A stretch of DNA of 64,000 bases. Origin: Gaeumannomyces sp. JS-464 (taxonomy: Eukaryota; Ascomycota; Sordariomycetes; Magnaporthales; Magnaporthaceae). The position numbers were made by a program, and so were the translations under genes. The number at the start of each line of letters is the position of its first letter. The first letter of the stretch is position 1. The notes under the pieces are model-generated. The model saw only the letters and a program-made list of their open reading frames with translations. It made no database searches and had not been told where the DNA came from. Shown here piece after piece: positions 34,880-47,479 of the stretch. The stretch is taken from assembly GCA_002197995.1 (NCBI GenBank), contig NGZR01000005.1, positions 1,488,001 to 1,552,000 of the forward strand, read 5' to 3'.

Positions 34880-36687
34880 GTTGCCAGAGGTTGCTTTCGG
34901 AGATTGCTGTTGAAGCCTTGTTGTTTGCCCGGAATGGGAGTCAAAAGGAAAGCGATGGCCTTGCGTGGAGCGACGCAGAATACGCCGGCGCCAGGTCTGG
35001 GGCGGGCTCAAGAGGGCGCACGAGTTCAAGGAGCATGTATCCAATGTCGCCAGTCGGGTTGCCGTCTGCCCTGCAGGCGGAATTCCCATGTGGGGCGGGG
35101 GCTGCAGTATTGCTCGAGAGCTCGGGCAGAATAATGACGAAAGGATCAATACCTCAATGGCGGCAGCACGAGAAGCGCCACAGCAGCAGTCGCAAGCTTG
35201 CAAGAAGGTGCCAGCTGGTTTTGTTTGTTGAATGCCCGAAAGACCAGGGAGTCAGCGGGCGGATTGGAGTGATGCGCGAGGTTGTTGTTTGGTCGAAGCG
35301 TTGCGAGCGGACGGAGCCTTGGGAGCCGCGGAGCTCGCAGGCAGCTCTCGTGGTTGGGGCGCCACGCCAAGGATGACGACGTACCACGGTCTGTCCCTGG
35401 CCGTGCAATTGTGGGGCAGCCATCGTGGCTGGCCCTGGCTCATGCAGTCGCCCCGAACAGCCCGCAAGCTCGCCCGACCATGCGCAGCACAAAATCCATA
35501 TTGAATCGTCATTAATATTTCCTCTTCATGTTGTTTTTCTCTTTCGTCTTCTCTTTTCTTCTTGATTTTCTACTATTTCATCCCATGGAACTTCCCCGAT
35601 TACCTTCGACAATCGTATATTTCCCCAACTTTTCTTCATCCCTGATCCCTTTTCTCTTCAAAGCCCGCGCTCCGTCTGAGACAGACCCTTATGCCGGAGG
35701 TTGTGCCCCCAACACCGACAACCACAAAATGCATTCAACTCAGCCCTGCACATGACGAATGTGGAAATACACATCATCCAGTCAATCGGCTCCTTGAATA
35801 TCAGACCGTCCAGTGAAGTCGTCTTATTTCGATTTCCAGCCCAACTCACTGTCCACACATTTATTCGCGTTGCATATCATCCTCCGAGCCACGAAACCGG
35901 TAAAACGTCGTCGAACTGCTCCCACGGACCTCCTTTCTTCGTTGCTGCTTTGCTGGAGGGATCTTGTGGTCGGGAAAAACGGTCTCGTCGGGGAGAGCTG
36001 GACTTCCATACTGTCCGCGACGCTCACTTTGCTATCTCGCCCGAATCTACTTCCTGTGATTGATGTGCGTCCTGAAAACGCTTGAGTAGCGAAGGGCCTT
36101 GGTGGGCTAGGCATGTAAGACTCCCCCGATTCGGAAGAACCGCATCGCTTACTCGCCGGCGGCCCACGCTGTTCCTGTGGCTTCTCGATCAGTTAGATAC
36201 CTAGCCGATAGCCTGTCGGTCTCGTCCGAACGCCCGTCTTACCTCGAGGTCTGGTGTCCGTCTCGGAGCTGGCGTTCTCGATACTGCGTTGGGCCGGGAC
36301 TGCGAGATGCGTTGTCCTCCCCCGACATAGGACTGGCACCAGCCAGATCGGCACCAGCGTCTGTCTTGGCCGCAACCACAGTCAACGACCCGGCTTCTAA
36401 TTTTGTAGGTCCGAAGCCAGACCAGCCTCGCTTGTTCGCAAGGCGAAGCTTCCACGTATAAAACTCGAGGCTCGACGGGCGAAGCTCTGGGTTGCAAGCT
36501 TGTTCGCTCTGCGGTATCTGGCAATTTGCTCTGTTCGCTGATTCCAGGAGCGGATTCCGTTGTCTCGGATGTCTGCTCAATGGTATGGATTGGCTCACGG
36601 GATCCTCGTCGAAAGACACCCGTCGATCGACCCTATCAAGACGACGCCTGCCCATCTGGTCTCGAGCGACAGCTGCTTGCGGAGGCG
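34880..36687. other. Intergenic region upstream of SNX41
   Basis: 1.8 kb between the start of SNX41 and the stop of the next minus-strand gene. Scattered frames up to 160 codons lack domains. The SNX41 promoter should lie at its low-coordinate-distal end (34880 upward). Nothing else was recognised. Confidence 0.35.
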
Positions 36688-38407
36688 TCACAGAGATTCG
36701 AGGTATTTCTGTAGGCTTTTGTGGTTCTGTGACTTGAGTGTAGGATTGGGATCCCGAATCAGCAGGAAGGGGTCCAGACTTCTCAGCAAAGGTCGGCCCC
36801 TTGTGCCCTGATCTGGGCCGTGGTCAATTGATGGCAAAAGAGGTGGCTCTTCGCTATCAAGAGTGGTATGTGATGGTAGCGAAGACAAGTCGGGGAAATC
36901 CGGAGTCAGAGACCGTCGTCTGCGCGGCCGATCATGGGATCGGCTGCGCGGTGGAATTGGAATATCACTCTCTAGGCTTTCGGAGTATCTCCGCTGGTAC
37001 CTCCTAGAGCCATCGACCACAGGACTTCTTGCCCGAACTCTTGAAGGGCTTCGGGAGCGACTGGATGAGCTCTCTAGAGTCCTCTCGTCAGCTGCCTGGC
37101 TGTCCCGTTGCCGACGGCTATCCGGACGAGTCTCACGGGACCTGGACCGCCGCCTAGATCGCTGAGGCGCAGGGCTAGGCGACCTGCTCAGCGAACGTTC
37201 CATGGATCGACTCCTTGACGTGCTGGAGCCGTCAAGAGTCGAGGCTCGGCCTGTTGCAGGGAGCCGCCAGATCAACCTCCGCCACCAAGATGCCCCCGAG
37301 TGATCGGTTCATCTCCATACTGATTGATGTGGATGGAGTTTGTGCGCGTATCCTCGGCATTGCTGGCGGTGTTGTCGGTGCATAAGTGCTGGATACTCGT
37401 TGTCCCAGCAAGTCTTGTTGGCATGGCACAGCCCTTGGCTCCCGGTTGGCGCCGTGTTGGGCGAACTTCATGTGCTGAGTGAACTGCGCCGGCTGGGTGT
37501 GATGCGTGATGTTGGTAGCTGCACTGGCTGGGCGAATTGTGCAGCATGTGTAAACTGAGTGGGTGAGGCAAACTGCCTGGGACGAGTAGACTGCACGGGT
37601 AGTTGTACGGGCTGCGGGAAGGCTTGATGGGCTTGGGACACCTGGACTGGCGCCGGCATAACTCGGGGGGCGTAGAGGTCCGCAGGCTGCTGTGCGACTG
37701 GGTACCAGTACATCATCTGCGGCTGCCTAGGTTGGGAAGAGCCCACAGGGTGGTATGGTTGGGCAGCATGGCTGGGTTGAGCTTGCTGTTGTTGCCGTTG
37801 CTGCTGCTGATGCCATGTCCAAGGCGGGGAGTGCCAATAGTAGTTTGTCCACGCCTGGCTCTGTTGATGAGACGGTGGCTGTGCGGATGCGCTCAGAGAG
37901 GCAAGGTTGTGTTTTGGGGGGCTGGCGTGATAGACATAGGGCGGCGGCAGAGTCGTTTTCGGTGGCTGCGGCGGAGAATTCTTGGGCTTCTTGGGCTTTC
38001 TCCGACGACTCGGTGGGGGTGACTGCTGGCCCTCGGTGTCCTCCTCTGAATGTGCCTGGCGGTCTTCGGGTTCCTCTTCGTGTGCCTGACGGTACTCGAT
38101 CTGTCTGCGGGGCTTTGGCGGCTGGACAATTTGCGGTTGGGTAAAGAAGAAGACGTTTGGTACGGTTCCTTGTCGTAATATCCTCTTGCTCATCTTTTCT
38201 CCATTGTAGTCTGGCTCCCTCTTCAGCCCGGCCTGGGCGAGACAGCTCAATCTCGACCACCTCGACATTCTCAAAATCACCAGGTGGTTGTCTCTGTTTC
38301 AATACAAGGTACCAGTATAAGAATATGATTGTCAGAGCCGTAAATATGGCGCTGAATACGATGCCAAACTGCGCTGCTTGGTTCATGCACCCCCAGCTGG
38401 AGCACAT
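36688..38407 (-). CDS. Single-pass membrane protein with Pro/Gln- and Arg/Ser-rich tail (frameshifted)
   Basis: Starts at MCSSWGCMNQAAQFG (38407), followed at once by a hydrophobic helix (about residues 13-33, FSAIFTALTIIFLYWYLVL). A basic conserved-looking stretch, GEKMSKRILRQGTVPNVFFF, comes next, then a low-complexity region rich in Pro, Gln, His and Tyr with QFT/QFAQ repeats, and a C-terminal segment of RS/SR dipeptides (RSRSMERSLSRSPS) ending at 36688. Three single-base shifts interrupt it: an extra base near 38232, one missing near 37520, one extra near 37250; the net effect is zero and the outer frames agree. I recall a family of short fungal proteins with this MCS-W-CMNQ start, but no function. 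About 570 residues if joined. It might be two genes. Confidence 0.6.
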
Positions 38408-39760
38408 GGCTGCGGCTGGTGGGTGGGTTGCGTCTGCCACCGCAGCTGACGGCGCGTTGGGAGGGTAGAGAGGTCAAGCAGAATTGGTGTTGATCAGACA
38501 AGATAGTCTGCTAGCTCGGGTGGACTAGGAGGGGCTGGGAACGGGGAATGGAGGAAGAGAACACTGGCAAGTTGGAAATGCCCGACCAGAGATGTTTTTG
38601 TCGAAGTGGCCATCGGTGGGGATGTGGAAGGAAGGTGCGGCAGAGCGACACTGGCCTGTGCATTTTGAGATGGATGATGTGTGTTTGTTCAGGCTGATTG
38701 CTGAATCCATCCTCACTCTCTCGTCACGGGCATCTTGAGGAGCACCTCCAATACTGTGGAACCCGGCACAGTTCTCGCGTAATAACCCCCCAACATCGAA
38801 ATCCAAGATTTGAGAGCAATGAGGTGGTAAAATATCGTGAGGTACCTAGGTAGGTAGGTAGGTACTTTGATCATAATTCCCAAGTGTAGGTAGGGGCACC
38901 AGAAAGCAGATTTGCCTCTTGCTGCTCCTCAACCACTATTTCCCCAACTGGGGCAGGGGTTGAGTATGGCCACCAGGGGCGACCTAGTGTAAGTCCTCCA
39001 AGACTGCCTCGCTTCTGAAATGCATTGCGCAAATAGAAGAAGCTTTAACAAAACAGCTTTGGAGATGGAGTGCGAGGGTCGTCCAGAATATTGTCCCGTT
39101 TGTGACATCTCGCACATAGCTCTCTGGCCCTCGACTAAGGAGGTAGCATCCCTTACCTGCACTCGGGGGGGGGAAAGGACACAGATAAGGGTATTAGAGC
39201 ATAATTGAGGCCCGAAAATCGGGCACCATCTTTTCTATCGTGAGCGAGACTCTTTATTCGGTAAGGGCTGGTTAGCCAAAGCTTGATATGAAGTTGGGTG
39301 GTGGTCGGGCGCGTTGCAGGAGGGAAATGTAAAGTTGCCTGATTCGTGGTTCCGCGGTTACGTAATCGAACCCTTCGTCGCCGCAGGGGTGCTTCGCTGT
39401 GCAGGGATCGCCAGGGTTGCAGCCAGTCGCGCCTCCGTCGCTGGATTGCATGCCGACCACGCGCCAGTGCAGCCTCGTCTGGAAAATAATCTGAACAGAC
39501 CCGAATCCGAAAAACCATCTCGCGACAACACCAACGACCGCATCCGTGACAGCCCGCTCTATCCCAACAGAACTGTCACCCAGGCAGACAGTTCGGCTGT
39601 TCATCTGATGGGTTTCGCTCGTTATCTCGACACTATCCAAACTTAATTGACATCTGTTGGAGCTCCCCCATGTTATAGCCAGAAGAAAGAGGATCGTCGA
39701 CGTCCCTCGACTCTCCCTCCCTCTCCCGCCGAACCGTCGCCACCATAACCATCGCGAAGG
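38408..39760. other. Divergent promoter region, membrane protein / CTR9
   Basis: 1.35 kb between divergent starts. Contains a TAGG-repeat block at 38839-38866 (listed separately). No gene is convincing. Confidence 0.4.
38839..38866. repeat. GGTACCTAGGTAGGTAGG-type tetranucleotide block
   Basis: TACCTAGG followed by repeated TAGG units. Similar blocks occur at 62715-62756 and, shorter, at 32395-32408 and 63249-63264, always in intergenic DNA. Confidence 0.7.
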
Positions 39761-42700
39761 ATGTCACAATCAACACAGAACGGCGGCGTCAACGGCCGCG
39801 CCGCCGCGACGCAGTACGCCAGCAAGCGCTTCTCCGATGTCCCAACCGCCATCGATGTCCCCGTCCAAGATGAGGACGAGGCCGTCGAGATCAACCTCGA
39901 GGACCTCGTCGACGACCCCACCGATCTTTGCGATCTCTTCGAGAACGAGAGCGCCGCGCGCACGTACTGGATGGCCGTCGCGCTGGCCTATGCGAAGCTG
40001 CACAAGATCGACTGTGCCATCGAGGTCCTGACGCGCGGTGGGAACGCGATGCATGCCCAGAACCCGAGGGAGAAGCTTGGCCTTGTCAGCTGTCTGTGCT
40101 GGATGTACCTCTGGAAGAGTCGTGAGGCGCCCCGCCTCGCCCCCGAGGGTACCCTTGCCTCCGAGGCCAAGACCAAGGAGTTCTACCTGCAGCTGGCTAC
40201 CTCGACCCTCAACGAGGCGTCGCGGATCAACCCAGCATTCCCTCCGCTCTTCCTCGCCCGCGGAGTTCTTTACCTCCTCCGTGCATCGCTGCAGGTGCCC
40301 ATGAAGTCTGGCCAGTCCGGCCCGGTTGACGCAGCCAAGGCTGACCTACTGCGCTCTGCGCTCAAGTCGTTTGAGGACGCCATCAGGGTGTCGCAGGGAA
40401 AGAACATGCTAGCCGTGATGGGCAAGTCGAGGGCGCTGTTCTCTTTGGGGAAGTACGCCGAGGCTCTGGCTGGCTACCAGGACGTGCTCCAAAGGATGCC
40501 CGATATGGTCGACCCAGACCCGCGTCTCGGCATTGGAGCTTGCTTCTGGCAGCTGGGATATAAAGACGATGCCAAGGCTGCTTGGGAGCGTTGCCTCGAG
40601 ATTAACCCGGATTCCAAGACGGCCAACATCTTGCTCGGCCTTTACTATCTGGACGCCAGCGGCCAGGTTCCCACCAACAGCCCAGAGTTCATCAGGCTGT
40701 ACAAGAAGGCCATGACCGAGTACACACAAAAGTCTTTCAAGCTCAGCAAGGACCTCCCTCTCACCTGCGCTACCTTTGCGGGCTATTTCCTGTCGAGAAA
40801 ATCCTTCCAGAATGTCGACTCTCTTGCGCACAAGGCGATCCAGTTTACCGACGTCAACGCCATTGCCAGTGACGGCTGGTATCTGCTTGCTCGCAAGGAG
40901 CATTACGAAGGGGACGTGGAAAAGGCGGCCGACTACTACCGACGGTCCGACGATGCCAGGGGCGGGACGGAGCGTGGCTATCTGCCAGCCAAGTTTGGCG
41001 CAGCGCAGCTTTCTGTCGTCAAGGAGGACCTCGGCGAGGCCAAGCTTCGACTCGAGAAGATGATTCAGCAGTCCAGAACCTATGAGGCCATGATACTGCT
41101 AGGAACTCTCTACGCAGAGGAAGTTTTCGCGAACCAGTACGCAACTGTCAAAGAGGACAAGTCAGGAGAGGTGAAGAAGGCAATCAGCCTGCTGGAGGGC
41201 GTGAGGGCTGCCTGGAAGGACACCAAGAAGAATCTGGCGCCCGATGCATCTGTTCTTCTGAGCCTTGCACGGCTCTACGAGGTTGATAATCCGGACAAGG
41301 CTCTCCAGTGTCTGCAACAGGTCGAGCAGCTGGAGACTGAGCAGATTCCGGAGGCCGACAGGCCGGCCGGCATTGAGGATGAGGCAGAGCTACGCGCCGC
41401 CGTGCGGAAGCTCCTGCCGCCACAGCTCCTGAACAACATCGGTTGCTTCCACTCCCAAAACGAGAGGCACGAAACCGCCAGCGACATGTTCGAGGCCGCG
41501 CTCGGTGCTTGCATGCGCATTCAGGAGGGTGACGAGCAGATGGACACCGACGCACTCGTCACGACCATCAGCTACAACTTGGGCCGGAGCTATGAGGCTC
41601 GCGGCCTTTCCGACCAAGCTATAGAAGTCTATGAGGGCCTGCTCAAGCGCCACGATGACTACACGGACGCCAAGACCCGCATGGCCTACTTGAAGCTGCG
41701 CAAGCATCCCAACAAAGAAGGCCCGGATGCCGTCGCCAAGCTCTACCAAGAGCACCCGGCTGACCTGGAAGTGCGAGCGCTGTATGGCTGGTATCTCGGC
41801 AAGGTTCACTCGAGGAAACGACAGGCGAACATCGCGGACGATCCCGAGCTTCGCCATTACCGACACACGCTACAACATTACGACAAGCATGACTGCTACG
41901 CGCTTGTCGGCATGGGCAATCTGTACCTGGCGTCAGCCAGGGAGATGCGACGCGAGACGGACCAGGATAAGGCCAAGAGGAGCGCCACCTACAACCGGGC
42001 GGTCGAGTTCTTTGAGAAGGCATTGCAGCTGGACCCTAAGAATGCATACGCAGCCCAAGGGATTGCGATAGCCCTGGTTGAGGACAGGAAGGACCACAAG
42101 AACGCGCTTCCCATCTTCCTGAGCGTCCGCGACACCATCAAGGATGCCCAAGTCTACGTTAACCTCGGCCACATCTTTGCTGAGCTGCGACAGTTCACCA
42201 AGGCGATTGAAAACTACGAAGCAGCTCTCGCCAAGGAGGGAAAGGCAAACGATCCCAGCATCTTGGCATGCCTTGGTAGAACCTGGCTGAACAAGGCTCG
42301 CCGGAGCGGGACCTCGACGCGTACAAGATGGCGCTTGAATGCGCAAAGAAGGTGAGTTGGGATATTCTTGGTACAAGTTACCCACGTGGCACGATGGCCT
42401 GGAAGCTAACCAACCTTTCAAGGCTCTTGACGTCGCCCCTGAGCAAGTTCACTTCAAGTTCAACGTTGCGTTCGTGCAAATTCAGCTCGCGACCACTATT
42501 AATGGTCTCAGCGAAACACAGCGCTCTCTTGAGCAACTGCAGGATGCGGCAGCGGGTCTCGAGGCGGCAATTGTAGCCCTGGACGAGATCGCGAAGCACC
42601 CACAGACGCCTTACCCAAAGCAGGACGTCGAGCAGCGCGCGAGCATGGCGCGCAACACACAGAGGAAGCAGCTGGAGCGGGCAATAGCGAGTCAGAAGGA

Positions 42701-43493
42701 GTACGAGGAGAAGAACAAAGAGAAGCTCGAGGCGGCCAAGCAGAAGCGGCAGGCGGAGCTGAAGAGGCGAGAGGAGGAGAAGCAGAAGGCGCTCGAGGCG
42801 GAGCGCGAGCGGCAGGAGAAGATCCGCAAGGAGCGCGAGGCGATCGCGGCGCGCGACCGGGAGCTGGCGGAGCAGCGGATGGCGGCGGAGCGGGCGCGCG
42901 AGGCGGCCGAAATGACTACGGATTCAGAGACGGGCGAGAAGGTCAAGCGCAAGCGCAAGGCGGCGACGCGGTCGGAGCCGCGCGAGCCAAGGGCGGGCAA
43001 GGGCGGCGGGCGATTGCGCAAGAAGAAGGCGGACAAGAGCGCAGACGACGAGTCGGACGAGGAGAGGCAGCCCAAGAAGAAGCGGCGGCTCACGGCCAAG
43101 AAGGAGAACGCCAAGTACAAGTCGGCCGAGATCGTGGTGGACAGCGATGAGGAGGGTAACGACGACTACGATGCCCTCGATCGGGCTGAGAAGGACCTGG
43201 AAAATGATAGGCTCACGACTCCAGAGGACTCGGACGCCGACGAGAGTGGCCGTAGCCGGGAACGGCGCTCGAGGAAGAGCGGCAGGGGTAGCAACGACGA
43301 AGACGACCGTATGGAGGTTGACGACGATGCTGACGCCAACGACGATGACGAGGGTGCGGTGTCGCGGCCGAAACGGTCCCGGCGGGGCGGTCGGGTGCTG
43401 GACGAGAGCGATGAGGACGAGGACGAGGGTGGTGGTGCCTCGCCCCCGGCGGCTGCGGCGGCGGACACAACGATGGGTGGCGACGACGAGTGA
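39761..43493 (+). CDS. CTR9: Paf1-complex subunit Ctr9 (TPR protein)
   Basis: Scaffold of the Paf1 complex, which travels with RNA polymerase II and supports elongation and histone H2B/H3 marking. Exon 1 (39761-42351) and exon 2 (42423-43493) flank a 71-bp intron with a GCTAAC branch site. The N-terminus has AVEINLEDLVDDPTDLCDLF and YWMAVALAYAKLHKIDCAIE; tetratricopeptide repeats fill the next 850 residues (for example DPRLGIGACFWQLGYKDDA, ALQLDPKNAYAAQGIAIAL). Exon 2 holds a long charged coiled coil of Glu/Lys/Arg, then an acidic, Asp/Ser/Arg-rich tail with basic patches, as in fungal Ctr9. One base is missing near 42300 (between NKAR and ERDLDAYKMALECAKK), which hides the exon junction in the raw frame. 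With it restored the protein is about 1220 residues. Confidence 0.94.
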
Positions 43494-44477
43494 TTCGTTG
43501 GGCTTTGTGCTAATACATAGACTGATCTATCTCGTGATGGGGGCCAAAAGTCGATACAAATTCTTATTACTCCATCTTTTTTCTGGGGCGTATCAGGGCG
43601 CCGGATGTCTTGCCTAGTACATGGATGGTTACCGAGATCTAAGCTGCAAACGCATGTCACCCATTTACACCAACACCCTCTCCCAGAATCTCATCCGTGA
43701 TGAATGGTGCGCGACTCTCGATGTCGCGCAGATGCAGCAGCGGAGATGCGATGGTGCTTCTGGTACGGCGCCGTCTTGGGGTCACTCGGGGTCCAGGAAA
43801 CATCCACTATCCCCGTTCTGCCTGACCGGTCGGGCCCTTTTCTATCTGGTTGTCCTTCTTTCGCCCATTCTTTATGCATGACTCCCATTGCTTTCCCATC
43901 TCTCAGTGCCCTCCCCTCGTTTTTACATAATTTTGCGCGCATTTCGCAGGCTGCTCTCTCCTCAGCCCCAAAAAAATGCCCATTTTTGTCGAATGGCTAA
44001 TTGGCCTGCCGACACGTGCGTGCCTTGGTTTTTTGCCTCAATTGGTGCTCTACTCGCCGCCTCCATACAACCACTACGCCATGCAGGCTACAAGAGAAAC
44101 GTGCTGCGGCGTCATGGATGCATGCGTGCCCCTCCATCCTCCGCGTCGACGCTTCGTGGCATCCGATAGGGCGCGTGTAACACGATTCGTTTGAGGGGCC
44201 AAGAAGGATGCAAGTTTTCTTACCGTCTCTTTTTGTTTTTCGCAGCAGCAGCAGCAGCAGCAACCCACTTCGTCTGGGCTGTCACACCCACTCTTCGCGC
44301 CCACCGGGAACCCCACGCACTCTCGCACAGGGGTCGTGTTCCCCTGATGGAGTGGTGACGTTATAGGCAGCTCAGGCTGTATGGAGCTGTGGGGCGCTGA
44401 CGAGAGGAATTCCGGAAGCTCGTTGAGGTTTTGCGGAAGAGACGGCACGCCCTAGGTTGGGAGAGCTTGGGAGTTGG

Positions 44478-44508
<31 letters not shown>

Positions 44509-45507
44509 CAGGAAACAGAAAAAGCTGAGGGATCTTATTTTTTGGGCGAGGGCTTTTTGTTGCCAAGGACCGAACCCAGTGACGAAGTGCGTGCTGCACA
44601 CACCCTTCGTCACTATGTACCTTGGGTGTCACTGTGTCTAGGATTTCCCGCGCTCGGTCTGCAGAACGTTATGTCCCATGTGCAGTTCTCAGTCCTGCGT
44701 GCCATGGTGCGCCCCAACTTGAGCGTGGGCAGAGATAGGCCAGAGAGGCAATGTAGATAACTTTTCTCGTAAAGCTCTAAGCTTTGGAGATCCATCCGCC
44801 CGGCAGAGCCAGAAATCCTGCCAATAGAAGCTGAGGTTAGGTGAGTTCCAGGTTGGCCAGCCCAGGTTTTCGGTTCCATATCCGCGCCGCAATACCGCCT
44901 TCTTCGCCTGAACTTATCTGGAAGAAGTCACCCAGTCCCGGATTTTAAGATGCCAAGGTACAGGGTCCCCCAGGTCTGACTAGAGGTGTACTTTGCCCAG
45001 CGGACAATCGAGCAAGAGTGACATCCTTGAAGCGAGACAAGGAAAAGTGGAAGCTGAAGAGCCAACCTTGTCATTGGATGTCTACCACCCCTGCGAACCA
45101 GAACGAGCCCCGGAAAAAAAAAGGAGGGAGGAGGGGAAGGATGATACCGACAGGCACATAAGAAAAACCGAGCAGCCTTTGTGTTTGGGTGGAAGGAAAA
45201 GGCCCGAGGGGGAAAGGGGTGGGAAATCCTCCAGGAGTGTTCAAGTATGTTGATTTTGCCGCATACCCGGAAGCTCTAGCAAAACTCTGAAAAAGAGCAC
45301 CATCCCTTCAAAAACATTCCGTCTTTCACAGAGCTTCTTGGAGCCGCCAACGGTCGCATCCTGAAGTTTTATACGTGTTTTCAATCCTGATTGCTCCCTC
45401 TACTGTTTTCCGTAATATCTGATGGAAGGAAGCTCTTGTGTGCTGCACGAAGCTCTTGGGAAACGACAACACTGCCGAACAGGCGGGAAAAAAAAAGAAA
45501 CACAGCC
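43494..45507. other. Intergenic region with poly-A tract
   Basis: 2 kb between two plus-strand genes. Holds a run of 30 A (44478-44507) and a short CAG run near 44243-44262. The right part should hold the promoter of the sulfotransferase-like gene. No gene or RNA was recognised. Confidence 0.4.
44478..44507. repeat. Poly-A run, 30 bases
   Basis: Uninterrupted run of 30 adenines in intergenic DNA. No target-site duplication or retroelement body was seen beside it, so a retroposition origin is not supported. Confidence 0.85.
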
Positions 45508-47244
45508 ATGCCGTCGACCAGGCCAATCTTTGTGGCGACGCACCCGCGCGCTTGTTCAACCGCGTTCGAGAGGGTAAGTGAGGATTGGGAAGAGAAAAGA
45601 AGCATTCCCTTTTTATATACCTATGAAGCTTGTTCCCGTCTCGTCTTATAAGCTTATTGTCAGCCGAGCCGCCGGGAGATCTTTCTGGGGCCCCCCTATG
45701 GCGCAAGCGGACGATGACACAAGTGGATGCGATGGCGTTATCGCCAAATGCCCACGCGATGACCCTACCAAGTGCGGAAGCCAACAGAGGCAAAAACATT
45801 GGTCTGGACTGACGATTGGAGTCCCTGTCATGCAATAGGTCTTTATGACTCGGCGTGATATCCTAGAGTGCGCTCACGAGCCGTTTGGGGATGCTTTCTA
45901 CTTTGGCCCTGAGAGGCTGTCCTCCAGGTACGAGGATGATGAGGCCGCCAGGGTCTCGAGCGGCTTCTCCGACGTCACGTTCAAGGATGTCCTCGACGGC
46001 CTGAAGTCGTCCGTCCCAGAGGTACGTCGTCACCTGGGGTTCAAAAAAGCAGAAACCCACTTATAGACGCTGTCACGTTGTCTTCCTCTGTTGCAAGTTG
46101 TATCTGGAGGTGCTTGCTTCGATCCCCGGAGCCAATGGCCATCGTGCAGGATGGGAAGGGCGATTCGAGCCACGGCCAGAACGGCGGCTCGGTCTGGGAC
46201 AACATGCTGACCCGCAAACAGGGCAAGAGGCTGTTTATCAAGGACATCACCCACTATCTCTCGCCTCCGGATGGGAAGCCCGCGACCATTGCGCCCTCGC
46301 TGGCCCAGAGCCAGACCAACGGCGCCGGTGTGAATGGGGCTCAGAGTAACGGCGTCGTCGCCAACGGAACAAACGTCATCACCAATGGTGTGACGAACGG
46401 GGTGGCAACCAATGGAGCTGCCGCCACCAGCGGGATCAATGGAGCTGTGGCTACTAACGACACTCACACCAACGGCGCCCATACCAACGGCACCAGCAAC
46501 GGCACCGCAAGCCACAAGCTGGAGAACCCGACCGTGGTGCCGCTGGAGGAGCTCCGCAAGTTCCACTTCACCTTCCTCATCCGGCACCCGCGCCGGTCCA
46601 TCCCGTCCTACTACCGCTGCACGATCCCGCCGCTGAGCAAGGTGACGGGCTTCCCCAACTTCATGCCGAGCGAGGCCGGCTACCTGGAGCTGCGCAGCCT
46701 GTTCGACTACCTGCGCGGTGAGGGCGTCGTCGGGCCCCACAGGGCCGGCGAGGAGGTCGGCGGCGGCGGCGGCGGCTCGACGGGCTCCGGGCCCGTCAGC
46801 ATCACCGTGGTCGACGCCGACGACCTGCTGGACAAGCCGGCCGCCGTCATCGAGGCCTTCTGCGCCGAGGTCGGCATCGACTACAGCCCCGACATGCTCA
46901 GGTGGGAGGACGAGGAGAACCAGAGGTACGCCGTCGAGGCGTTCGCAAAGTGGAACGGGTTCCATGACGACGTCATCGGGAGCACCTATCTCAAGCCGAG
47001 GACTCACAGCTGTGTAAGTTGCTTCTTTGGTGTCGTGTGTCCTGCAAAAGCGTGTTTATTGGTCGTTTGTCAATTTGCTGACATGGAGAAATTGAATGGC
47101 GTGCAGAAAGCGGCGACTACCGAGTCGGACAACAAGGAGTGGCTCGAGAAGTATGGCGAGAAGGGTCAAAAGATCATCCGGGAGTGTGTCGACGCCAACG
47201 TGGACCATTATGAATATCTCAAGTCGTTCGCCATCAAGGTGTAG
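45508..47244 (+). CDS. Sulfotransferase-like P-loop protein
   Basis: Four exons (45508-45573, 45839-46021, 46150-47013, 47107-47244) give 416 residues; the first intron is 265 bp, long for this window. Exon 1 holds the nucleotide-binding-type loop FVATHPRACSTAFERV, in place of the PAPS-binding loop of sulfotransferases. Then HEPFGDAFYFGPERLSSRY, GKRLFIKDITHYLSPPDGKP, LRKFHFTFLIRHPRRSIPSY (the 3'-phosphate-binding-type R-x-P-R motif), TVVDADDLLDKPAAVIEAFC and YEYLKSFAIKV. Between the second and third motifs lies an insert of Asn-Gly-rich repeats (about 46305-46510) not needed for the fold. A Gly run also interrupts the region at 46755-46775. Related fungal proteins are often annotated as sulfotransferase or P-loop hydrolase; the substrate is unknown. 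Frame is intact. Confidence 0.85.
46305..46510 (+). repeat. Coding Asn-Gly-rich low-complexity insert
   Basis: Repeated N-G, T-N-G and V-A-N-G units (for example NGVTNGVATNG) within the sulfotransferase-like protein. Divergent codons show it is not a recent microsatellite expansion. Confidence 0.7.
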
Positions 47245-47479
47245 GAAGCGAGGGGTTGTAATGACGGGCAAGGGGGTGTGGGGGTCATGAAAAGGAAGGA
47301 AACTGGCGGGCGAAATGGATATGATTCGAAGCCGGTTTGCAGAGGGCAGGTTGGTTGTACATGATCAGGTTTTATATGCACAGTAGAATACAGACTCTTT
47401 CCCACACCCTCACTCACGACCCCCGGAAGACTCTTGGGTAAATGCAACCATGGCGACAGGCAGCTCCCGTGACCTCGCT

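Noticed and set aside
37800..38130. CRISPR-like or satellite array in the Pro/Gln-rich region
   Set aside because: Repeats are codon-level low complexity within a reading frame, without spacers.
44431..44760. Frame with a poly-Lys start
   Set aside because: Created by the 30-base poly-A run; no domain.
45326..45835. 169-codon minus-strand frame
   Set aside because: Antisense of exon 1 and the long first intron of the sulfotransferase-like gene.
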